Assembly: GCA_031292575.1 (NCBI GenBank)
Contig: JARLGX010000008.1
Coordinates: forward strand, 214,028-278,027
From: Paludibacter sp.
GTDB taxonomy: Bacteria > Bacteroidota > Bacteroidia > Bacteroidales > Paludibacteraceae
DNA length: 64,000 bases
Reading direction: 5' to 3'
Shown: positions 9,073 through 17,091 of the stretch, in pieces
Position numbering within the stretch: position 1 is the first letter of the stretch
Layout of the letters: each line of letters opens with the position of its first letter
The notes under the pieces: model-generated
What the model was told of the DNA's origin: nothing
The model's input: only the letters and a program-made list of their open reading frames with translations
Databases searched by the model: none
Program-made: the position numbers and the translations under genes

Positions 9073-9706
9073 TTTAGCTATAATCAGCTTCTTGCTTTTA
9101 ATGAGCAATATTCTATACGCACAAAATATTGCAGACTATTATGTCAATATTCCCGATATTTTAAACCCAACACTAAGCAGACAAAACCGGCTCGAGCTGC
9201 TTGAATACCACAAAGTAGGTCAGGATAGCATTACCAATCGTTTTGGAAATCAAGCCCGTTTAGTGAGTTTAGATTCCTTGAATAGACGTATTGTAGTAAA
9301 AAACACTCCGACATCTATCTTTGAAATGAAAATCTTAAATTTGGAAGATAAAACACCAATAATTGGGATTATCCGCACGGTTTGTTCTCCAGTTTGTCTT
9401 TCATCAATAGAGTTTTACGATACCGCATGGAATCAAATCCCAATTCAATTTTTAATGCCAAAAGCAATTGAATGGGCAGACATAAAAAGCATTCCAGATC
9501 AAAAAGTTGATGTCAATTGGGTTAAAAACATGATGGATGTTAGTTTCATAACGTTGAATTTTTCATCTGAAAACCAATTTATTATAGCTAAAAACAACAC
9601 GTTGGATTTTTTGAGTGAAGCAGACAGAAAAATAATTGCTCCTTATATAAATAGTAAAACAATTACGTATAAATTGCAAGGACGAACGTGGGTGCAGTTG
9701 CCATAA
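9044..9706 (+). CDS. DUF3256 family secreted protein
   Basis: A 220-residue protein with a signal peptide (MKNKLLQKNN, then a hydrophobic run ending in LYAQ). The mature part, with DYYVNIPDILNPTLSRQNR near its start and a central IGIIRTVCSPVCLSSIEFYD box, matches DUF3256, a Bacteroidota-specific family of unknown function usually encoded next to TamB-like genes. The ATG at 9044 overlaps the end of the TamB-like gene by 29 bp and is preferred to the upstream in-frame ATG at 9017 because the signal peptide starts here. Likely periplasmic. A strong terminator follows directly. Confidence 0.8.
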   Translation: MKNKLLQKNNLAIISFLLLMSNILYAQNIADYYVNIPDILNPTLSRQNRLELLEYHKVGQDSITNRFGNQARLVSLDSLNRRIVVKNTPTSIFEMKILNLEDKTPIIGIIRTVCSPVCLSSIEFYDTAWNQIPIQFLMPKAIEWADIKSIPDQKVDVNWVKNMMDVSFITLNFSSENQFIIAKNNTLDFLSEADRKIIAPYINSKTITYKLQGRTWVQLP

Positions 9707-9744
9707 AAAAAGCCCCGACAATGATTTTTTGTCGGGGCTTTTTT
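9705..9744. terminator. Bidirectional Rho-independent terminator
   Basis: A GC-rich stem (AAGCCCCGACA with TGTCGGGGCTT) flanked by A and T runs separates the convergent DUF3256 and L31 genes. Confidence 0.9.
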
Positions 9745-9760
9745 ATGATTCGTTGCAACC

Positions 9761-10021
9761 TTATTTTTTGCTTTCGCTACGTTTTGCATAGCGAGTCATA
9801 AATTTATCAACACGTCCTGCAGTATCCACCAATTTTGATTTTCCTGTATAGAAAGGGTGTGATGAACTTGAAATTTCCATTTTTACTACTGGATAAGTAA
9901 CACCATCAATATCGATAGTTTCTTTTGTGTTTACGGTTGAACGTGAAATAAAAGTGTCACCGTTCGACATATCTTTAAATGCTACCGGACGATAATTTTC
10001 TGGATGGATTCCGCTTTTCAT
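9761..10021 (-). CDS. rpmE2: 50S ribosomal protein L31 type B
   Basis: An 86-residue L31 of the type-B (zinc-free) class. The core [27 protein letters not shown] and [11 protein letters not shown] are diagnostic, and the four zinc-binding cysteines of type-A L31 are absent. It is a bridge protein of the large subunit central protuberance. In many bacteria type-B L31 replaces the zinc form; in Bacteroidota it is commonly the only copy. Monocistronic, with a well-formed promoter at 10066-10096 and a shared terminator downstream. Confidence 0.97.
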   Translation of the reverse strand: MKSGIHPENYRPVAFKDMSNGDTFISRSTVNTKETIDIDGVTYPVVKMEISSSSHPFYTGKSKLVDTAGRVDKFMTRYAKRSESKK

Positions 10022-10065
10022 ATCTGTATGTTTTAATTATTTTTCTAACTTATTGATAGGGCTTG

Positions 10066-10096
10066 CAAAAGTACTAATTTTCATCTAATTATCAAA
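10066..10096 (-). promoter_or_regulatory. Canonical Bacteroidota promoter of the L31 gene
   Basis: On the minus strand a minus-33 TTTG (10093-10096) and a minus-7 TACTTTTG (10066-10073) are separated by exactly 19 bp. This is the best promoter match in the window and supports the Bacteroidota assignment. Confidence 0.8.
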
Positions 10097-10190
10097 CAAA
10101 ATCTGATATTTTTATTTCTCCTGATAAAATATTGATTCAATTATTCCGAAATAAATTTACAATCAACTGAAAACAAGAATATTAAAAGAA

Positions 10191-11090
10191 CTATTTTGAA
10201 CCTAAATACAATAAAAACATTCCAACCAACACTCCAATTAAATCAATTACCTTTAATTTGATATTTTTGTCACGCATTATTATTGCTCCATATAGAAATG
10301 GCACAATAACTCCCGAACGCCGAATTGTGGAAACAACAGAAATCATTGAATTAGGCAATGTAAGAGCATAAAAATACACAAAGTCAGCAGTTACCAAGAA
10401 AAATGAAATCCAAAAGATTGACCATTTAAATTTAAAAGCTGTAGTTTTTTTTCGCGTAGGCACCCATAAAAATATGGTAATTAACCCCATAATAATTGCC
10501 TGATAAAATGTATAATATACTTGAACAGACATAACATCATATCTGTTCATCAAGTATTTATCGTACAAACCACTTAGTGCACCTGTCAGAGTGGCTAAAA
10601 TTATAAACCAAAACCATTTATTTGTTTTGAAGGAAATACCTTCTTTTTTCCCTACGAATGAGAACATGAAAAACGAAACCAACGTCAAAGCAACACCTGC
10701 CACCTGATAAGCATTCAGTTTTTCGCTGAAAATTAGCACTGCACCTATAACAGTCCAAACGGGTTGTGTAGCTTTAATAGGTGATGCCAGCGAAAGTGGC
10801 AGATGTTTCAAAGCGAAATAAGCAAAAAGCCAAGAAGTTAAAACGATTATCGCTTTTAGAACAAATAAAATATGCGCATGGAAATTAACCGATGGAACAA
10901 AAAATATAGAATTTTGAAGTATGGTCGAGGAAAATCTTGATAACAATAAAAAAGGTAAAAGAGTCAGACAAGAAAATAATATCGAAACAAAAATCACTGG
11001 TATAACAGCATTATCTTTCAGCGAAACTTTTTTAAAAACTTCATAAGAACCTAATAGAAGAGCAGAAATAAATGCAAGAAATAACCACAT
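10191..11090 (-). CDS. EamA/DMT superfamily transporter
   Basis: A 299-residue polytopic protein with about ten hydrophobic helices arranged as two five-helix repeats, as in the drug/metabolite transporter (EamA) superfamily. Conserved spots include LPLSLASPIKATQPVWTVIG in the first repeat and SMISVVSTIRRSGVIVPF in the second, the segments where EamA proteins carry their helix-4 and helix-9 signature residues. It sits in the inner membrane and probably exports or imports a small metabolite that cannot be identified here. It lies 21 bp downstream of truA on the same strand and is likely co-transcribed with it. Confidence 0.85.
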   Translation of the reverse strand: MWLFLAFISALLLGSYEVFKKVSLKDNAVIPVIFVSILFSCLTLLPFLLLSRFSSTILQNSIFFVPSVNFHAHILFVLKAIIVLTSWLFAYFALKHLPLSLASPIKATQPVWTVIGAVLIFSEKLNAYQVAGVALTLVSFFMFSFVGKKEGISFKTNKWFWFIILATLTGALSGLYDKYLMNRYDVMSVQVYYTFYQAIIMGLITIFLWVPTRKKTTAFKFKWSIFWISFFLVTADFVYFYALTLPNSMISVVSTIRRSGVIVPFLYGAIIMRDKNIKLKVIDLIGVLVGMFLLYLGSK

Positions 11091-11111
11091 AAAATTTATA
11101 ATTTAAAAAAA

Positions 11112-11879
11112 TTACACTTGAATATCTATCTTGAAAATTTCTTTCGGATATTCAATGTTAACTAAATATAACCCGTGTGCCGATACCGAAGTTCCTGCTT
11201 TGCAGCGGTTTTTTGATTCTATAACTGTTCTAAAATCTTCAATTGACATTTTATGACGACCAACTTCGAACAATGTACCTACAATTGCCCGAACCATATT
11301 CCGCAAAAAACGATCGGCCTGAATAGTAAAAATCCATTCGTCGTTGGTTTGAGTCCATTCGGCATGAGTAATCAAACAGTTATTCGTTTTCACATCGGTA
11401 TGAAGTTTGCTAAAGCTTGTAAAGTCGCGATATTCTTTTAAAATACTCGCAGCTTTATTCATTGCTTCAAAATCAAGCGGATTAAATGATCTGGAGGCAA
11501 GCTCATTTACAAATACATTTTTCCGAGTTACAATGTGATATTCATATCGGCGAGAAACTGCATCAAACCGGGCATGAGCATCAGCTTGAACTTCTACAAT
11601 TTTGAACACAGCAATGTCATTAGGAAGAAAGCTGTTGAGTTTTTCTACTAGATCAAATTCAGTTAGAAGTTCAACACTCAAATCAAAATGCGCCACCATT
11701 AATTTGGCGTGAACGCCGGTGTCGGTTCGTCCGGCTCCAGTCAGTTCTAATTCTGTTCGTAAAATTGTACACAAAGCCTTTGTCAGCACTTCTTGTACCG
11801 ATATCCCATTGGGTTGAATTTGCCAGCCGTGATAAGCTGTGCCTTTGTATGAGAAGTAAATAAAGAACCTTTTTTTCAC
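11112..11879 (-). CDS. truA: tRNA pseudouridine(38-40) synthase TruA
   Basis: A 255-residue cytosolic enzyme that isomerises uridines 38-40 of the tRNA anticodon arm. The catalytic Asp53 lies in [11 protein letters not shown], and the family segments YHGWQIQPN near the N terminus and [14 protein letters not shown] near the C terminus are intact. The start is a GTG at 11879, which places [13 protein letters not shown] exactly where TruA proteins begin. A promoter element (TATCTTTG at 11884-11891, with TTG about 20 bp further upstream) ends five bases before that GTG, so the message may be leaderless. The EamA gene follows 21 bp downstream. Confidence 0.95.
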   Translation of the reverse strand: MKKRFFIYFSYKGTAYHGWQIQPNGISVQEVLTKALCTILRTELELTGAGRTDTGVHAKLMVAHFDLSVELLTEFDLVEKLNSFLPNDIAVFKIVEVQADAHARFDAVSRRYEYHIVTRKNVFVNELASRSFNPLDFEAMNKAASILKEYRDFTSFSKLHTDVKTNNCLITHAEWTQTNDEWIFTIQADRFLRNMVRAIVGTLFEVGRHKMSIEDFRTVIESKNRCKAGTSVSAHGLYLVNIEYPKEIFKIDIQV

Positions 11880-11883
11880 GCTG

Positions 11884-11914
11884 CAAAGATACGAGTATAA
11901 TTAATAATTCGCAA
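11884..11914 (-). promoter_or_regulatory. truA promoter
   Basis: Minus-7 TATCTTTG at 11884-11891 and a TTG core at 11912-11914, 20 bp apart. The predicted start of transcription is essentially at the GTG codon. Confidence 0.55.
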
Positions 11915-11937
11915 TCAATAATTCAGATTTAAACAAC

Positions 11938-11974
11938 AAAACAGCAGATTAACAAAGAGTCAATCTGCTGTTTT
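11938..11974 (-). terminator. Terminator between the acyl-CoA ligase and truA genes
   Basis: The arms AAAACAGCAGATT and AATCTGCTGTTTT are perfect 13-bp reverse complements around an 11-nt loop. It lies 3' of the ligase gene on the minus strand. Confidence 0.8.
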
Positions 11975-11992
11975 GGTTTGAAATTATGACTT

Positions 11993-13756
11993 TTATTGAA
12001 ATAGCTTTTCAATTCTATCAGCGTAAAATTCTTCAATCACACTTCGTTTTATTTTAAGAGTTGGAGAAAGGTAGCCATCAGCAGCTGTCCATTCATCAGG
12101 AACAAGTTGATACCGTTTAATTTTTTCATAATCTCCAAAAAACTGGTTGTAATGTTTTACCTCTTCCTGAAACCGCTTTATTATAATTTCATTTTCAATT
12201 ATTTCTAAGTTCGATATGCATGTAATTTTATGTTTCACGCACCATGATTTTAAATAGACAAAATCAGGTGAAATAAGTGCAGCAGCAAATTTTTTATTTT
12301 CACCCAAAACAATCATATTTTCAATAAAGGGAGATTCCGTGAATTTTGTTTCAATAGCCTGCGGATTCACATATTTTCCGAACGAAGTTTTGAAAATACT
12401 CTTTAATCGACCAGTGATAATTAACTGACCTTCAGTTGTAAATTTACCGGTATCGCCAGTATGAAACCAACCATCGGCATCAATTACTTCAGCAGTCAAT
12501 TCGGGATCTTTATAATAGCCCAGCATTACATTATGACCACGACAAATAATTTCGTCACGGTCACCTAATTTTACTTCTACTCCCTGAAGAGGCAAACCCA
12601 CAGTACCAAATTTTCGACCATGTTTGCCTCGTTGGCTGACAGCTATTACCGGCGATGTCTCGCTAAGTCCATAACCCTCGAAAACCGGCATCCCGATGGC
12701 AGAAAAAAATGATGCAATATGAGGTTGAATGGCTGATCCCCCTGAAACCACAATGTCAAAATTGCCACCAATAGCAGCTCTCCATTTTGAATATATCAGT
12801 TTGTCAGCCACTTTGTGTTTTAAATTGTAATACCAACCCATGTCTTCGAGTTGATAATGAGTTGCCAAGTTGAAGGCCCAATAATAAAGCCTTTTGCTAA
12901 AGAATGGTAGCTTTTTGCCCGAAAGGAAGAGTTTATCGTAAATTTTTTCAAGCAAACGAGGAACTGCCGACATCATAGTTGGGCTAATTTCTTTGATATT
13001 TTCGGCAATAGTTCCTAAACTTTCGGCATAGTAAACCGACATGCCCAAATATTGATACAGATATACCAACATTCGCTCGTAAGCATGGCAGAGAGGCAAG
13101 AAACTCAAAGCTTTATTACTCCATTTTGCTGGTGTAGATTCCAGATTTTTTAATTGATTTACAATATTGCTGTGCGAAAGCATAACCCCTTTTGGATAAC
13201 CTGTTGTTCCAGAAGTGTATATAATTGTAGCTAAATCAGTTGATTGAATCTGTGTTTTTAGTTGAGCAAGCTTCTCTGGTTGAGGATCTTTTTTTCCTGT
13301 TTCGATTAGTTGATCTAAATATTTGTATTCACTTCCCTGATTATCAAAAGTGTAAACAAATTTAAGGGTTTTTGTTTCTTCAAAGATAGGCTGGAGTTTA
13401 TTCCGCAGTTCTTTCCCTTCTATAAAGATCATTTTCATTTCTGCATGATTCAGAATATGCCGATAATCTTCCTGACTTATAGTTGGGTAAATTGGAATTG
13501 AGATGGCTCCAATTTGCATAATAGCAAAGTCGATCATATTCCACTCCGGTCTGTTACTGCTCACAACTCCAACTTTATCACCGGGATTAATACCTATTTT
13601 CAGCATCCCATAGCTTATCTCATTTGTAAGCTCTATGTATTTCTGAATATTGAATTTTAGCCATTTGCCGTCGCGTTTACAAGCAAGAGCGGCATCTTGA
13701 TTTGGAAATTTTTCCAAGTAATTATCCAAAATATCAAATAAGCGGGTAACCTCCAT
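11993..13756 (-). CDS. Long-chain fatty acid--CoA ligase (AMP-forming)
   Basis: A 587-residue adenylate-forming enzyme of the FadD15-like acyl-CoA synthetase class, activating fatty acids with ATP and CoA at the membrane. Motifs in order: the P-loop-like TIIYTSGTTGYPKGVM (about residue 178), the adenylate motif VFEGYGLSETSPV, and the hinge region GWFHTGDTGKFTTEGQLIITGR. The catalytic lysine region near the C terminus (LSPTLKIKR) is present. Length is typical for the bacterial family. It is preceded upstream by purU and separated from it by 31 bp, so the two may be one transcript, though their functions are not obviously related. A terminator follows at 11938-11974. Confidence 0.92.
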   Translation of the reverse strand: MEVTRLFDILDNYLEKFPNQDAALACKRDGKWLKFNIQKYIELTNEISYGMLKIGINPGDKVGVVSSNRPEWNMIDFAIMQIGAISIPIYPTISQEDYRHILNHAEMKMIFIEGKELRNKLQPIFEETKTLKFVYTFDNQGSEYKYLDQLIETGKKDPQPEKLAQLKTQIQSTDLATIIYTSGTTGYPKGVMLSHSNIVNQLKNLESTPAKWSNKALSFLPLCHAYERMLVYLYQYLGMSVYYAESLGTIAENIKEISPTMMSAVPRLLEKIYDKLFLSGKKLPFFSKRLYYWAFNLATHYQLEDMGWYYNLKHKVADKLIYSKWRAAIGGNFDIVVSGGSAIQPHIASFFSAIGMPVFEGYGLSETSPVIAVSQRGKHGRKFGTVGLPLQGVEVKLGDRDEIICRGHNVMLGYYKDPELTAEVIDADGWFHTGDTGKFTTEGQLIITGRLKSIFKTSFGKYVNPQAIETKFTESPFIENMIVLGENKKFAAALISPDFVYLKSWCVKHKITCISNLEIIENEIIIKRFQEEVKHYNQFFGDYEKIKRYQLVPDEWTAADGYLSPTLKIKRSVIEEFYADRIEKLFQ

Positions 13757-13787
13757 AATATCTTATTAATCAATGTAAATTAGCTGA

Positions 13788-14654
13788 TTATTGAAAAACA
13801 ACGGTACGGTTTTTATAAGCAAGAATTTTTCGTTCAATGTGTTTTTCCACCGCATGCGAAAGGACTATTTTTTCCAAATCGCGTCCTTTCTTGATTAGTT
13901 CTTCAACCGTATCTTTGTGAGAAATGTGTGTAACATCTTGTTCAATAATAGGACCTGCATCCAAATCACTGGTAACATAATGACTAGTAGCTCCAATAAC
14001 TTTCACTCCTCGTTCGTGAGCTGCATGATATGGCTTTGCTCCTGCGAAAGCTGGTAAAAACGAATGATGAATATTGATAATTCGATTCGGATAGTGGTCT
14101 ATAAAATTTGGAGAAAGCACTTGCATGTAACGTGCTAATACGCAAAAGTTAATCCCATGTTCTTTCAGCAATTCTAGCTGCTTAGCTTCTTGTTCTGCCT
14201 TATTTTCTTTCGTAATCGGGAAAAAATGATAAGCAATACCAAAGCGTTTGGCAACACTCTCCATATCGGGATGATTGCTAATGATCAGTGGGATTTCAAC
14301 ATGCCATTCGTCGGCCGAATAACGAGCTAAAAGGTCATACAGGCAATGAGACATTTTTGAAACAAAAATTGCCATGCGAGGTTTTGAATCAGAAAAATAC
14401 AAACGAAAAATCATATTGAAACGACTTGCAATAAGTGTTTCGAAATATTCTTCAATTTTATCTTTCGGTATTTGAAATGTATTTAAATCCCACTCAACAC
14501 GCATAAAGAACACTTTTTCTTCACGGTTTACGTATTGGTCTAAGTATAGGATATTCCCTTTGTGTTGATTTATGAATTCGGTAACAACAGCTAAAATTCC
14601 CGGTCTGTCAGGGCAGTGCATTAGAAGAACTGCCGTATTTTCATTTCCCTTCAT
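13788..14654 (-). CDS. purU: Formyltetrahydrofolate deformylase PurU
   Basis: A 288-residue cytosolic hydrolase releasing formate from 10-formyl-THF, which balances the one-carbon pool and can supply formate for purine synthesis. It has an N-terminal ACT domain (about residues 8-85, LLMHCPDRPGILAVV) and a C-terminal formyltransferase-like domain. The Asn-His-Asp catalytic set is visible: Asn194 and His196 in NIHHSFLPAF and Asp232 in TSDLDAGPIIEQD. Length is normal. The promoter candidate is TATCTTTG at 14684-14691 on the minus strand. It is the last clear core gene before the accessory island begins. Confidence 0.95.
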   Translation of the reverse strand: MKGNENTAVLLMHCPDRPGILAVVTEFINQHKGNILYLDQYVNREEKVFFMRVEWDLNTFQIPKDKIEEYFETLIASRFNMIFRLYFSDSKPRMAIFVSKMSHCLYDLLARYSADEWHVEIPLIISNHPDMESVAKRFGIAYHFFPITKENKAEQEAKQLELLKEHGINFCVLARYMQVLSPNFIDHYPNRIINIHHSFLPAFAGAKPYHAAHERGVKVIGATSHYVTSDLDAGPIIEQDVTHISHKDTVEELIKKGRDLEKIVLSHAVEKHIERKILAYKNRTVVFQ

Positions 14655-14683
14655 TCAAATTTTAATTTTCAATTAACTGATTG

Positions 14684-14691
14684 CAAAGATA
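14684..14691 (-). promoter_or_regulatory. purU minus-7 element
   Basis: TATCTTTG on the minus strand, 30 bp before the ATG of purU. No clear minus-33 box. Confidence 0.45.
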
Positions 14692-14751
14692 GCATTTTAA
14701 TCGGAGAAGGTTATTTCCCTGAACCCAAAATGTTTAATATTTGCTTAACAC

Positions 14752-14782
14752 AAAAAAAGCAACTCATTTCTGAATTGCTTTT
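14752..14782 (-). terminator. Terminator with GNRA-type loop
   Basis: Read on the minus strand, a 12-bp stem (AAAAGCAATTCA with TGAGTTGCTTTT, one G-U pair) closes on a GAAA tetraloop and is followed by a T run. It lies upstream of purU, so it ends some transcript coming from the right, see 14783-14944. Confidence 0.8.
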
Positions 14783-14944
14783 AGCGGTACGGACGGGAAA
14801 TGAACTTTCCCTCTTTATCCAGTAAATATCAGTTGTTTAGTGTTGTAAATACTTGTCTTAGTAACGCTTTAGTAACGACGTTTTGTCTATTGCAGTCCTT
14901 TGCTGGCTATTAAATGCCTGCTCAAAATTATAGGTACAAAGATA
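14783..14944 (-). ncRNA. Candidate stand-alone minus-strand RNA at the island edge
   Basis: A promoter (TATCTTTG at 14937-14944 with a TTG core at 14963-14965, 18 bp upstream) faces the strong terminator at 14752-14782, and no ORF longer than about 24 codons lies between. The transcript would be about 150-180 nt. Inside are a perfect GGGAAA/TTTCCC hairpin (14795-14811) and two direct repeats TTAGTAACG (14858-14866 and 14869-14877). It could be a small RNA, or the leftover promoter and attachment region of a lost integrase gene. No known RNA family is recognised. Confidence 0.35.
14858..14877. repeat. Direct repeat TTAGTAACG, two copies, 11-bp period
   Basis: Two identical 9-mers start 11 bp apart, so they face the same side of the helix. 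This is the arrangement of binding sites for a dimeric or cooperative protein such as a recombinase arm-site or excision factor. Confidence 0.5.
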
Positions 14945-15002
14945 AATAATTTTTAGTAAGTACAATTCTTTTTTATTTTTTTATGACACCCCCCTATTAA
15001 TA

Positions 15003-15095
15003 GGTTCATACTACGGCAATCGTGTCCGCTCCCGTATGAGGGAGATGTTCAACCTCATTGCATTCGATAGTGGAGCGAAAGATAAGAGAAAGTAA
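15003..15095 (+). pseudogene. C-terminal scrap of an unidentified gene
   Basis: A GC-rich frame reading GSYYGNRVRSRMREMFNLIA and ten more residues to a TAA at 15093-15095 stands out from the AT-rich surroundings. It has no start codon or ribosome-binding site, and upstream it runs into a T-rich stretch. The composition resembles the ICE genes further right rather than the adjacent defence genes, so it is probably the truncated 3' end of a mobile-element gene left at the junction. The family is not recognised. Confidence 0.4.
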
Positions 15096-15146
15096 AACAA
15101 TTGTGGGGTTTATCAAATTATTATGTGATTTTACAATCAAATTATT

Positions 15147-15169
15147 GGCAATAAATACAGATTACTGCC
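15147..15169. promoter_or_regulatory. Operator-like palindrome upstream of the AbiEi-like gene
   Basis: GGCAATAA and TTACTGCC flank a 7-nt spacer (one mismatch from perfect dyad symmetry). It ends 19 bp before the minus-7 element and so covers the minus-33 position. A near-identical copy lies at 15948-15970. AbiEi antitoxins are known to repress their own operon by binding inverted repeats. Confidence 0.6.
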
Positions 15170-15188
15170 ATTAATTAGTTTTTATTTA

Positions 15189-15196
15189 TATCTTTG
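15189..15196 (+). promoter_or_regulatory. Minus-7 element of the AbiE-led operon
   Basis: TATCTTTG fits TAnnTTTG. Transcription would begin near 15203. The palindrome at 15147-15169 occupies the expected minus-33 position. Confidence 0.6.
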
Positions 15197-15202
15197 CATT
15201 AA

Positions 15203-15946
15203 ATATTTAAGACTATCGCAACTACAAAATTATATATCGAAGAATTAAAGCTGTTTTTCAAAGCAACAGAACGTTTTGAAACAACAGATATTTTTGCTTT
15301 CTACAAGCAATTAGATCCCTATATCAATCCTAAAACAGTCAATTGGAGGGTCTATTCATTAGTTCAGTTAGGCATTATTAATCGGGTTGGTAGGGGCAAA
15401 TTTACGTTAGGAAACCAACAAAACTATTTACCCGATATTTCCCCTAAAATAAAAACGATATATTCTAAAATAAAAAAGGAATTCCCATTTTTAAATATCT
15501 GTGTTTGGAATACCTCCACAATCAATGAATTTATGCGTCATCAACCTGGTCGCTTTTATTTTCTTATTGAGGTCGAAAAAGATTCAATTCAATCCGTTTT
15601 TTATTATCTGAAAGAGTTGAATTACGCTGTCTTTTCAGATCCGACAAGTGATATTTTAGACAAATATTTACCAAACAATAAAGACATCCTTATAGTCAAA
15701 TCGTTGGTCACAGAAGCACCAACTCAAAATATCAAAGGCATTGATACAATTTCATTAGAAAAATTACTGGTAGATATTTATTGTGATGATGTAATTTTCG
15801 CTCCACAACAAGGTGCAGAAATGCGTACTATTTTTGAAACTGCACTAACTAAATATGCTGTTAATCAAAGTAGGATGTTACGTTATGCAAGCAGAAAAGG
15901 AAAAAAGGAAAGTTTTACCAAATATCTGAATTCAATTTCAAATTAG
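15203..15946 (+). CDS. AbiEi-like antitoxin (DUF6577-like), non-canonical start
   Basis: The frame is open from just after a stop at 15200 to TAG at 15944-15946, up to 247 residues. Its N-terminal part (LYIEELKLFFKATERFETTD, then INPKTVNWRVYSLVQLGIINRVGRGKFTLG) is a winged-helix typical of antitoxins paired with AbiEii toxins. There is no ATG, GTG or TTG before this domain; the first ATG, at 15533, would delete it. Candidate starts are ATA 15203 or ATC 15215, right at the predicted transcription start. Expected role: bind the palindromes at 15147 and 15948, repress the operon and counter the downstream toxin. It could be a gene that has lost its start codon. Confidence 0.65.
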   Translation: MFKTIATTKLYIEELKLFFKATERFETTDIFAFYKQLDPYINPKTVNWRVYSLVQLGIINRVGRGKFTLGNQQNYLPDISPKIKTIYSKIKKEFPFLNICVWNTSTINEFMRHQPGRFYFLIEVEKDSIQSVFYYLKELNYAVFSDPTSDILDKYLPNNKDILIVKSLVTEAPTQNIKGIDTISLEKLLVDIYCDDVIFAPQQGAEMRTIFETALTKYAVNQSRMLRYASRKGKKESFTKYLNSISN

Positions 15947-15947
15947 C

Positions 15948-15970
15948 GGCAGTAAATATCAATTACTGCC
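15948..15970. promoter_or_regulatory. Second operator-like palindrome, between antitoxin and toxin genes
   Basis: GGCAGTAA and TTACTGCC are perfect reverse complements around a 7-nt spacer. The 23-bp site matches the upstream copy at 19 of 23 positions. It lies 12 bp before the toxin ATG, so a bound protein or an RNA hairpin here could throttle toxin expression separately. Confidence 0.65.
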
Positions 15971-15982
15971 AATTTATAGTTT

Positions 15983-17047
15983 ATGATAGATAAAAAAAAC
16001 ATATCGCTGGAATGGATTAACAGCGTGTCTCGGGCTAACAAAAATGCAGATAAGATTCTTGTAGAAAAAGTTATTCGTGCATTGCTGTTATTGGAAGGGC
16101 TTGTCCACGATGGAATCCCTTTTGTCTTCAAAGGAGGAACAGCATTAATGCTTCATTTAAACTCCACTAAAAGACTATCGATTGACATTGATATTATTTT
16201 ACCGGAAGTACCGGAAGATTTCGATACAAGGCTTGATACCATTGCAGGTCAACAGGGATTCCTTAGAAAAGAAGAGCAAGTTCGGAACACTGAAACAGCT
16301 ATTAGTAAAAAACATTATAAATTCTTCTATACACCTCTACACCAAACAAATAAAGAAGAGGAGTATATATTACTAGACATTTTACTTGAAGAAGTAAATT
16401 ATCAGGAACTAATTCAACTTCCGATAGAATCTACATTTGTGCCATTGATAGGTGATTCTCTTTTAGTAAACATACCTTCATTAGAAGATTTACTTGGAGA
16501 CAAATTAACAGCATTTGCTCCAAACACCACAGGAATTCCATATTTCAAACATGAAGATAGTATGAGCATGGAAATTATCAAACAACTTTACGATGTCGGT
16601 AATTTATTTGAGGTCGCAAACAATATAGATACATTAAAAACAACATTCAATATTTTTGCAGAAACAGAACTAACATACCGTCCTGACGAAAATACAGTAC
16701 CGGATGTTTTAGAAGACATTTTCCAAACAGCTCTTTGTATAGCAAGCAAAGGCACAGACGGCAAAGGGAACTATACTGAATTATTAGTAGGAATTCAACG
16801 GGTAAATCCATTTATTTTCTCAGAAAACTATCATTTGGAAAAAGCAATTGCACATGCCTCAAAAGCAGCATATCTTTCTACAATAATTAAACATGACACA
16901 GCCCAAATTGAAAAATTCGAAAATCCTTTACAAGTAAAAGATTGGCTTATTTCAGACACTCATTACAACAAACTCAACAAACTTAAAAAATCAAATCCGG
17001 AAGCTTTTTTTTACTGGTATAAGATATTTGAAACAATAAATAAATAG
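15983..17047 (+). CDS. AbiEii/AbiGii-family nucleotidyltransferase toxin
   Basis: A 354-residue cytosolic protein of the AbiEii/MenT-like nucleotidyltransferase family. The active-site signature is complete: FKGGTALML with Gly51-Gly52, then RLSIDIDIIL with Asp68 and Asp70, and the later LEDLLGDKLTAFAP segment that carries the conserved Lys. Characterised members add nucleotides to tRNA or otherwise block translation, causing growth arrest and phage abortive infection. It follows the antitoxin gene by 36 bp with an operator-like palindrome in the gap, and the methyltransferase gene starts 44 bp downstream without a visible promoter, so all may form one transcript. Codon use is AT-rich like the neighbours to the right. 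Confidence 0.88.
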   Translation: MIDKKNISLEWINSVSRANKNADKILVEKVIRALLLLEGLVHDGIPFVFKGGTALMLHLNSTKRLSIDIDIILPEVPEDFDTRLDTIAGQQGFLRKEEQVRNTETAISKKHYKFFYTPLHQTNKEEEYILLDILLEEVNYQELIQLPIESTFVPLIGDSLLVNIPSLEDLLGDKLTAFAPNTTGIPYFKHEDSMSMEIIKQLYDVGNLFEVANNIDTLKTTFNIFAETELTYRPDENTVPDVLEDIFQTALCIASKGTDGKGNYTELLVGIQRVNPFIFSENYHLEKAIAHASKAAYLSTIIKHDTAQIEKFENPLQVKDWLISDTHYNKLNKLKKSNPEAFFYWYKIFETINK

Positions 17048-17091
17048 TATAAATCAAGCATTTCTTTTAACGATTATATAAAACAAATTGA

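Noticed and set aside
14783-14811. 3' end of a tRNA gene used as integration site
   Set aside because: The minus strand resembles a T arm, but the loop lacks the TTCRA order at the right positions and no matching acceptor or full tRNA is present in the window.
15533-15946. A 137-residue antitoxin starting at the first ATG
   Set aside because: The same frame encodes a conserved winged-helix upstream, so this start would truncate a recognisable domain.
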